Assembly: GCF_900101025.1 (NCBI RefSeq)
Contig: NZ_FMUH01000001.1
Coordinates: 682,001-746,000 of the forward strand
DNA from: Klenkia marina
GTDB taxonomy: Bacteria > Actinomycetota > Actinomycetes > Mycobacteriales > Geodermatophilaceae
DNA: 64,000 bases
Direction: 5' to 3'
The notes beneath the pieces are model-generated. The model saw only the letters and a list, made by a program, of their open reading frames with translations. It was not told the DNA's origin and searched no databases. Position 1 is the stretch's first letter. Every line of letters begins with the position of its first letter. The position numbers were made by a program, and so were the translations under genes. Positions 57,375-64,000 of the stretch are shown one piece after another.

Positions 57375-57425
57375 CCCCGCCGTCGGCGCCGCGGCGGACG
57401 ACCGCCGGGCGCCGACGCGGCGGGG
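57375..57425 (-). terminator. Hairpin after the YceI gene
   Basis: Lower stem 57375-57381 with 57419-57425 and upper stem 57382-57389 with 57409-57416, joined by a 2-nt bulge. It lies just after the yceI stop on the minus strand and before dnaX. Confidence 0.5.
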
Positions 57426-57433
57426 TCGACCGA

Positions 57434-58102
57434 CTACTGCGTGAGGGAGAGGAAGAACTCGATCGCCCCGGTGTCCTGCACCGACACGAACCCCAGGTTC
57501 GGCGGGGTGACGCCGTAGTCGGCGAAGGTCACGGGGATCGAACCCGACGCCTGGACGCCGTCGGCGGTGCGCACGACCGACAGGTCGACCGTGACCTGCT
57601 GGGTCACGCCGTGCACCGTCAGCGACCCGGCGACGGGCACGGTGACCGGGGTGCCGGTCAGCTCGGGCAGGTCGACGGCCTGGTCGACCTCGAAGGTGGC
57701 GGTCGGGTAGGTGCCGACCTCCATGACGTCGTCGCGGAAGTAGGAGTCGCGGCGGTCGCTGTCGGTGGTGACCGATGCGACGTCCACGTCGACCTCTGCG
57801 GAGGTGAGGTCGCCGCCGGAGATCTCGAGGGTCCCGGTGACCTGGTCGGTGGTGCCCACGACGGTGACGTCCGCGCCGTTGAGCACCTCGTCGACCCGGT
57901 AGCCGGCCGAGGAGCCGGACCCGATGGTCCAGGTGCCGTCGGTGGCCTCGGAGAGCGGGGCGTCGGAGTCCTGCACCTGCACCGTGGCGGCGGGCGCGGC
58001 CTCGGGCTGGAGCGCGGCGTAGACGAGCGGGCCGGCGACGGCGCCGACCACGACGACCCCCGCGACGCTGCCGGCGATGATCCACGTACGGCGACTGGGC
58101 AT
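57434..58102 (-). CDS. YceI-family lipid-binding protein with N-terminal membrane anchor
   Basis: 222 residues. One N-terminal helix (WIIAGSVAGVVVVGAVAGPLVYAAL) without a clear cleavage site, then a YceI lipocalin-like domain: TWTIGSGSSAGYRVDEVLNG, SEVDVD-like strand, RRDSYFRDDVMEVGTYPTATFEV and SLTVHGVTQQVTVDLSV. YceI proteins bind isoprenoid lipids in the envelope. ATG at 58102. Confidence 0.9.
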   Translation of the reverse strand: MPSRRTWIIAGSVAGVVVVGAVAGPLVYAALQPEAAPAATVQVQDSDAPLSEATDGTWTIGSGSSAGYRVDEVLNGADVTVVGTTDQVTGTLEISGGDLTSAEVDVDVASVTTDSDRRDSYFRDDVMEVGTYPTATFEVDQAVDLPELTGTPVTVPVAGSLTVHGVTQQVTVDLSVVRTADGVQASGSIPVTFADYGVTPPNLGFVSVQDTGAIEFFLSLTQ

Positions 58103-58214
58103 GCTGCGTGCTCCTCTGGTTGAAGGTTCATGCAGTACAGCAGCCGAAGCTGAGGCTCAGCTGTGCGGGCGATGAGCAACCCTGTGCGCAGTGTCGGCCG
58201 GTGGCCCCGGAACG

Positions 58215-58308
58215 CAAGGGACCCCCCGCACACCCGCCAGAGCCCGCTTATCCTTGCTGCCTTCCGGCCCTGGGGAGGTTCACAGGTTGACGCCGCACGA
58301 GGGGTCTG
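58215..58308 (-). ncRNA. ffs: Signal recognition particle RNA (4.5S type)
   Basis: The minus strand reads CCCCAGGGCCGGAAGGCAGC then AAGGATAAGCGGG, containing the conserved SRP helix 8 with its GGAA-type tetraloop and the asymmetric AGCA loop that bind Ffh. The ends pair (GGGGTC at 58301-58306 with GACCCC at 58220-58225), giving the hairpin of a small bacterial SRP RNA. Boundaries are approximate by several bases. Position near dnaX is usual in actinobacteria. Confidence 0.88.
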
Positions 58309-58350
58309 CCGGGAAGTCTAGAGGACGCCGCGGCGGGGGTGGAGCGTGGG

Positions 58351-58435
58351 CGGAGGATGGGAGATTCGAACTCCCGAGGGCTTGCACCCAACCCGCTTTC
58401 CAAGCGAGCGCCATAGGCCACTAGGCGAATCCTCC
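58351..58435 (-). tRNA. tRNA-Ser (anticodon GGA)
   Basis: Seven-bp acceptor GGAGGAT/ATCCTCC, type II variable arm, TTCGAAT T-loop, anticodon loop TTGGAAA with GGA in the reading position (codons UCC and UCU). Discriminator base G, as for serine. The CCA end is not encoded (CCC follows). Confidence 0.95.
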
Positions 58436-58518
58436 AACGTGCGCCGGCCAGACTACCGGGCCGACGCCGGGCGACGTCCGAGGGGTGGACCCGCCGCGCC
58501 GCCGGTAGCGTCCCTGCG

Positions 58519-60090
<1,572 letters not shown>

Positions 60091-60097
60091 GACGCGA

Positions 60098-60127
60098 GAG
60101 GGCGGCACCCGCGTGGGTGCCGCCCTC
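60098..60127 (+). terminator. Hairpin terminator after the kinase gene
   Basis: Perfect 13-bp stem (60098-60110 with 60115-60127), loop GCGT, eight bases after the kinase stop. Confidence 0.75.
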
Positions 60128-60136
60128 CCGTGCTGG

Positions 60137-60223
60137 CGGTGGCGGTGGGATTTGAACCCACGGAGGCTTTTACACCTCACCCGCTTTCGAGGCGGGACCC
60201 TTCGGCCGCTCGGACACGCCACC
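60137..60223 (-). tRNA. tRNA-Ser (anticodon CGA)
   Basis: Acceptor GGTGGCG/CGCCACC, T-arm GTGGG-TTCAAAT-CCCAC, long variable arm, anticodon stem CCCGC/GCGGG with loop CTCGAAA (CGA; codon UCG). Discriminator G and an encoded CCA at 60134-60136. Confidence 0.95.
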
Positions 60224-60233
60224 GTCGACCAGC

Positions 60234-60692
60234 CTACAGGCCCCGCTTGGATCGGAAGAAGGCACGTAGCAGCGCGCCGCACTCTTCTTCGCGGACCCCG
60301 GCCACGACCTCGGGCCGGTGGTTGAGCCGGCGGTCGCGGACGACGTCCCAGAGCGACCCCGCGGCCCCGGCCTTCGGGTCGCGCGCGCCGTAGACCACCC
60401 GGTCCACCCGCGACAGCACGGCGGCGCCGGCGCACATCGTGCAGGGCTCCAGCGTCACGACGAGCGTGGCACCGGTCAGCCGCCAGCCGTCGCCGTGCAC
60501 CCGGGCCGCGGCGCGCAGGGCGAGCACCTCGGCGTGCGCGGTGGGGTCCCCGACCTTCTCGCGCTCGTTGGCCGCCTCGGCGAGCACCGCGCCGTCGGCG
60601 CCGAGGACGACGGCGCCGATGGGTGTGTCGCCCCACCCCGCGGCGTCGGCGGCGAGCTCCAGCGCTCGCCCCATGGCCTCGTCGGGGGTCAT
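60234..60692 (-). CDS. tadA: tRNA-specific adenosine deaminase
   Basis: 152 residues, zinc deaminase: His53 and Glu55 in TAHAEV, Cys84 and Cys87 in EPCTMC. Converts A34 of tRNA-Arg(ACG) to inosine. ATG at 60692 overlaps the upstream HAD gene (ATGA). Confidence 0.93.
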   Translation of the reverse strand: MTPDEAMGRALELAADAAGWGDTPIGAVVLGADGAVLAEAANEREKVGDPTAHAEVLALRAAARVHGDGWRLTGATLVVTLEPCTMCAGAAVLSRVDRVVYGARDPKAGAAGSLWDVVRDRRLNHRPEVVAGVREEECGALLRAFFRSKRGL

Positions 60693-61324
60693 GTCGACAC
60701 GTCGACACCGGTGGCCCGGCCCAGCTCGGCCAGGGCGTCGGCGGGGTCGACCACCTTGATCGTGTGCCAGCCCAGCTCGCGAGCGGGCTTGAGGTTGGGG
60801 CCGAGGTCGTCGAGGTAGACGACCTCGGCGTGCGCGACGGTCCGCCCGATCGCCGCCGACAGCCGGTCGAGGGTCAGGGGGTAGATCGCCGGCTCGGGCT
60901 TGCGGATGCCCTCGACCGAGCTCTCCACCACCACGTCGAACAGCTCCATCAGCGCCCCGTGCTCGGTGCTGGGGTCCATGGGCGCGGCGTTGTTCGACAG
61001 CAGCGCCAGCGGCACACCCGCCGTCCGCAGGGCCCCGATCGCGGTGACCACCGCGGGCCGGACGGCGCCGTGCAGTGCGTCGAGCACACGGGTCGCGTCG
61101 ACGTCGTACCCCGCCGCGGTGGCCTCGGCCTCGAAGACCTCGACGAAGCCGTCGCGGTCGAGCTCGCTGCGCTCGAAGCGCGCCCAGGCGTTCTCGTGCG
61201 GGTTGGTGGTGTTCAGCCGGGCGACCAGCCCGACGGGGAGCCCGGCCTCGCGCTCGTAGTCGTTGAACGCCGCCAGCGGGCTGGTCGTGATCACCCCGCC
61301 GAGGTCGAACACCACGGCGGTCAC
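60689..61324 (-). CDS. HAD-superfamily hydrolase
   Basis: 211 residues. HAD motifs in order: VVFDLGGVI (motif I, FDLGG instead of the usual DxDGT; the second acid is absent, a known variant of this subgroup), SNN (motif II), KPEPAIY (motif III Lys) and DDLGPNL (motif IV). The sequence resembles epoxide-hydrolase N-terminal / YihX-like phosphatases. Substrate unknown. Joined by 4-nt overlaps to tadA and to the tadA-associated gene. Confidence 0.85.
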   Translation of the reverse strand: MTAVVFDLGGVITTSPLAAFNDYEREAGLPVGLVARLNTTNPHENAWARFERSELDRDGFVEVFEAEATAAGYDVDATRVLDALHGAVRPAVVTAIGALRTAGVPLALLSNNAAPMDPSTEHGALMELFDVVVESSVEGIRKPEPAIYPLTLDRLSAAIGRTVAHAEVVYLDDLGPNLKPARELGWHTIKVVDPADALAELGRATGVDVST

Positions 61325-61791
61325 GCCGTCACCGCCGTGGCCAGCTCGTCGGCGAAGCCCAGCCGCCGGGCGATCGCGTCGACCATCTCGTCGGCCCACA
61401 GGTCGGCGGTGAGGATGTGCTCGAGGTCGGCGCGCGGCAGCCCGGCGTCGGTGAACAGGTCGAGGTCGCCGGCCGGGTGCTCGGACTCGTCGTCGGCGTC
61501 GACCTCGACGCCCTCGATGCCGTAGCGCTCCATGGTCTCGGCGGCCAGCAGGAACTCCGGCAGCGCGCCGTCGCTGATCATCGCCCGCACCATGCCGCCG
61601 GGGCCCGGCGTGAGCGCGACGAAGTACAGCCGGGTGTCGACGACGAACACGAACGGCCCCGGCCACTCGCCGGACAGCGCGCCCTCGAGCACCGGCAGCT
61701 CGGTGCCGGCGTCGTCGGCCAGCAGCTCGACGCTCCACCGCTCGCCGGTGCGCGCGGCCCGCACGGCGAAGGAACCCAGCCGCTCGCTCAT
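61321..61791 (-). CDS. tRNA adenosine deaminase-associated protein
   Basis: 156 residues, acidic. Belongs to the actinobacterial family found next to tadA; typical are ERWSVELLADD, FVFVVDTRLYFVALTPGPGG and LEHILTADLWADEMVDAIARRLGF. Function unknown. ATG at 61791 overlaps the methyltransferase stop; GTGA overlap with the HAD gene that separates it from tadA here. Confidence 0.85.
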   Translation of the reverse strand: MSERLGSFAVRAARTGERWSVELLADDAGTELPVLEGALSGEWPGPFVFVVDTRLYFVALTPGPGGMVRAMISDGALPEFLLAAETMERYGIEGVEVDADDESEHPAGDLDLFTDAGLPRADLEHILTADLWADEMVDAIARRLGFADELATAVTA

Positions 61792-62450
61792 CGGACGCGC
61801 AGCAGGGTCAGGCCGTCGGCGACCGGCAGCAGCACGGTGTCGAAGCGGTCGTCGGCGGCGAGCGAGGCCGCCAGCGCGGCGATCGCCCGGTCGTCGTCGT
61901 CCTGCGGGTCGAGCACCTTGCCCGCCCGCAGCGTGTTGTCCAGCACGAGGAGTCCTCCGGGGTGCATGCGTGGGTGCAGGGCGTCGACGTAGCCGGCGTA
62001 GCCGGTCTTGTCCGCGTCGACGAAGGCCAGGTCGAAGGTGGGGCGTCGGGGCAGCTGGGCCAGCAGCTCGGCGGCCTCGCCCAGGCGCAGCTCGACGCGG
62101 TCGGCCACGCCGGCGCGGCCCCAGTACCGGCGGGCGACGTCGGTCCAGTGCGCGTCGCGGTCCAGGCACAGCAGGCCGCCGTCGTCGGGCAGGCCGCGGG
62201 CGATGGCCAGCGCCGACAGCCCGGTGAACGTACCGATCTCGATCGCCCAGCGAGCCCTCGCGACACGGGTGAGCAGGGTCAGGAACGCCGCCTGCTCGGT
62301 CGCGACCTGGTAGGTGGGCTTGCCGTCGCCGGCGGCGGTCATGGCGGCGGTCTCGGCCACGAGGTCGGTGACGACGTCGTCCGGCGGGTCGGCCGAGGCG
62401 CGGACGAACTCCGCCAGCTCCGGGCTCAGGAGGAACGACTGGGGCGTCAT
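61788..62450 (-). CDS. SAM-dependent O-methyltransferase, caffeoyl-CoA type
   Basis: 220 residues. SAM-binding motif AIEIGTFTGLSALAIARGL, DLAFVDADKTGYAGY (metal and substrate Asp) and LLVLDNTLRAGKV define the family 3 O-methyltransferases. Natural substrate unknown. ATG at 62450; the gene upstream is divergent and begins only 11 bases away, so each promoter must lie within the other's coding DNA or be leaderless. Confidence 0.9.
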   Translation of the reverse strand: MTPQSFLLSPELAEFVRASADPPDDVVTDLVAETAAMTAAGDGKPTYQVATEQAAFLTLLTRVARARWAIEIGTFTGLSALAIARGLPDDGGLLCLDRDAHWTDVARRYWGRAGVADRVELRLGEAAELLAQLPRRPTFDLAFVDADKTGYAGYVDALHPRMHPGGLLVLDNTLRAGKVLDPQDDDDRAIAALAASLAADDRFDTVLLPVADGLTLLRVR

Positions 62451-62460
62451 GGGTGCGATC

Positions 62461-63027
62461 ATGGCCGACGTGCCCGAGCCCGACATCTCCCCGGAGCTCT
62501 TCGCCGCCCTGGCCGCCGACCCGCTCGCCGCCCAGCTGGGCATCCGCCTCGAGCAGGTCTCCCCCGGCTACGCCCGGGCGTCGATGACCGTCGGGCCGGC
62601 GCACCTCAACGCGGTCGGCACGGCGCACGGCGGCGCGACGATGGCGCTGCTCGACGTCGTGCACGCCGCGGTGAGCAACAGCCACGGCACGGTCGCCGTC
62701 GCGCAGGACGTGCACACCGAGTTCCTCGCCCCCGGCCGCCCCGGCGACGTGCTCACCGCCGTGGGCACCGAGGTCCACCTCAGCAAGCGGACGGCGGTCT
62801 ACCGCATCGAGGCGACGTCGGCCGACGGCCGACTGGTGGCCACCGCACTGGCCCGGGTCTTCCGGCTGGGCACCCCGTGGGCCCTCGAGGAGGAGGTCGT
62901 CGTGATGGGGGCGCCTCCCCCGGTGCCGCCCACCATGCAGATCTCCACGGTCGAGCACCCGCCGCCCTCCCCCGGCGAGGGCACCAACCCCGCCGGCGTG
63001 ACGCCGCCGCCGGACGAGCTGCGGTGA
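62461..63027 (+). CDS. PaaI-type hotdog thioesterase
   Basis: 188 residues. Hotdog fold with NAVGTAHGGATMALLDV, the catalytic HGG motif of the PaaI/4HBT group. The last ~45 residues are Pro/Glu-rich and unconserved. Probably hydrolyses an aryl- or acyl-CoA. ATG 62461 or, in frame, ATG 62449 with AGGAGG at 62429-62434. Stop overlaps a 22-codon frame leading into tyrA. Confidence 0.87.
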   Translation: MADVPEPDISPELFAALAADPLAAQLGIRLEQVSPGYARASMTVGPAHLNAVGTAHGGATMALLDVVHAAVSNSHGTVAVAQDVHTEFLAPGRPGDVLTAVGTEVHLSKRTAVYRIEATSADGRLVATALARVFRLGTPWALEEEVVVMGAPPPVPPTMQISTVEHPPPSPGEGTNPAGVTPPPDELR

Positions 63028-63092
63028 GATCACCCCAGGACGCGGCACCGGCGGTCACCGGGCTGCCGCTCGCCGGCGGGGCGGTCCGGTGA
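63024..63092 (+). CDS. Possible 22-residue coupling ORF between thioesterase and tyrA
   Basis: GTG...TGA frame of 22 codons filling exactly the gap between the two genes, with GTGA overlaps at both ends (63024-63027 and 63089-63092). The peptide (VRSPQDAAPAVTGLPLAGGAVR) has no known match that I recognise. It could carry ribosomes into tyrA by coupling. The peptide may have no function of its own. Confidence 0.35.
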   Translation: MRSPQDAAPAVTGLPLAGGAVR

Positions 63093-63997
63093 GCCTTCCG
63101 GTCCCCACCATGGAGGCACCGCCCGTCGCGGTGGTCGGGCTGGGCCAGCTGGGCGGGTCGCTGGCCGCCGCCCTGGTGGCCGCCGGCCGCACGGTCACCG
63201 GCTGGGACACCGACCCGGGCGCTCGCGAGGCCGCCGCTGCTCGCGGGGTCGTCGTCACCCGCGAGCTGACCGGCGTGGTCGTGCTGGCCACCCCCATCCC
63301 GGCGCTGGCGACCGCGCTCGACGACCTCGACGTCGCCCCCGACGCCACCGTCACCGACCTCGGCTCGGTGAAGGTGCCCGTGCTGGAGGCCCTGGGCGAG
63401 CGGTTCGGGAACCGGTTCGTCGGCGGGCACCCCATGTGCGGCACCGAGCGCAGCGGGCACGCCGCCACCGACCCCGAGCTGTTCCGGGGCGCGCGGTGGG
63501 CGGTGTGCCTGGAGCCGGGCACCGAGCTGCCGCGCTGGCTGCGGGTGGCCGAGGTGGCGCTGGCCGCAGGGGCCTCGGTGGTGCCGGTGACCGCGGCCGA
63601 GCACGACGCCGCCGTCGCCGCGATCAGCCACGTGCCGCACCTGCTGGCCGCTGCCCTGGCCGCCGCGGCCGCCGACGCCGGCCCGCTCGCCCTGGCGCTG
63701 GCCGCCGGCAGCTTCGCCAGCGGCACCCGGGTGATCGCCAGCGACCCCGCCTTCGTCACGGCCATGGTCGAGGGCAACGCCGTCCCGACCGCGGCCGCGT
63801 TGGCCGCCGTCCGGGCGCAGCTCGAGCGGCCCTGGCCCGAGCTGGTCGAGGCCGGGCACGCGGTGGCGGCGCGCTCGGGCGAGCGGCGCACGGTGCGGGT
63901 GCCGCTGGACCGCGCGGCGCTGCTGGCCCTGGGCCGCGCCGGCGGCGCCGTCGACCGCCGCCTCGCCGCCTTCGTCGAGGGCTGGCTCCCCGCCTAG
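63089..63997 (+). CDS. tyrA: Prephenate dehydrogenase
   Basis: 302 residues. Rossmann fold VVGLGQLGGSLAAALVAAGR at the N-terminus, FVGGHPMCGTERSG (prephenate site) and ISHVPHLLAAALA (catalytic His region). Oxidative decarboxylation of prephenate to 4-hydroxyphenylpyruvate, or of arogenate, for tyrosine synthesis. No ACT domain, so feedback sensing is not obvious. GTG at 63089. The gene ends three bases before the window end. Confidence 0.93.
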   Translation: MSLPVPTMEAPPVAVVGLGQLGGSLAAALVAAGRTVTGWDTDPGAREAAAARGVVVTRELTGVVVLATPIPALATALDDLDVAPDATVTDLGSVKVPVLEALGERFGNRFVGGHPMCGTERSGHAATDPELFRGARWAVCLEPGTELPRWLRVAEVALAAGASVVPVTAAEHDAAVAAISHVPHLLAAALAAAAADAGPLALALAAGSFASGTRVIASDPAFVTAMVEGNAVPTAAALAAVRAQLERPWPELVEAGHAVAARSGERRTVRVPLDRAALLALGRAGGAVDRRLAAFVEGWLPA

Positions 63998-64000
63998 CCC

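Noticed and set aside
58211-58230. Third copy of the GGGCAAGGG repeat
   Set aside because: The GCAAGGGACCCC stretch belongs to the end of the SRP RNA hairpin.

Overview
The window is very GC-rich, with nearly all third codon positions G or C, many GTG starts, 4-nt GTGA/ATGA gene junctions and several starts that look leaderless. With the gene families present (ImuA'-ImuB-DnaE2 mutasome under an actinobacterial LexA box, MrpAB-fusion antiporters, LAXTG surface proteins, the tRNA adenosine deaminase-associated protein beside tadA, a CebEFG-type importer without its own ATPase) this indicates an actinobacterial chromosome. Geodermatophilaceae (Blastococcus/Modestobacter/Geodermatophilus) is my best guess, by inference. 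There is no phage, insertion sequence or CRISPR array.

Layout. 1-4176: 3' part of one Mrp cation/proton antiporter operon (mrpA-C-D-E-F-G), overlapping tail-to-tail with a Ca2+/Na+:H+ exchanger gene. 5161-7118: leuA behind a Leu-rich leader peptide and a candidate pseudoknot. 7140-12912: SOS mutasome operon imuA'-imuB-dnaE2. 12925-19315 (minus): a second, complete Mrp operon, divergent from a small helix-turn-helix gene. 19891-21690: ABC-F ATPase. 21809-25520: a tandem-duplicated pair of genes (LAXTG-anchored secreted protein plus a GNAT-like protein), facing an ATP-grasp / alpha-E / transglutaminase cassette (25504-28996). 29072-34971: LacI regulator, cellobiose-type ABC importer and beta-glucosidase. 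35126-37109: two pirins. 37209-41387: two TPM-domain proteins with very unlike C-terminal tails. 41417-46918: oligopeptide/nickel-type ABC importer with a fused double ATPase. 47094-48011: aldo/keto reductase; 48008-50170: malate synthase G. 50205-57339: recR, ybaB and dnaX, a normally compact cluster, here split by an amidase lipoprotein and a TetR/MFS efflux pair. 57434-58102: YceI protein. 58103-58518 is the only stretch over 300 bases without a protein gene and holds the SRP RNA and tRNA-Ser(GGA). 58519-63997: Ser/Thr kinase, tRNA-Ser(CGA), tadA with its partner gene, a HAD hydrolase, an O-methyltransferase, a PaaI-type thioesterase and tyrA.

How the parts fit. Much of the window concerns ion homeostasis and stress (two Mrp complexes, Ca2+ exchanger, SOS mutagenesis, recR) and information processing (dnaX, SRP RNA, tRNAs, tadA). 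Carbon scavenging is served by the ceb-bgl operon and malate synthase (glyoxylate cycle). The least understood part is 21.8-29.0 kb, where duplicated surface-protein/GNAT-like modules meet a peptide-ligase-like cassette. Long intergenic hairpins (19771-19830, 34985-35045, 37133-37196, 52084-52144) sit between gene 3' ends and probably act as terminators; the first two share a GGGATCCC core and look like copies of a dispersed repeat.
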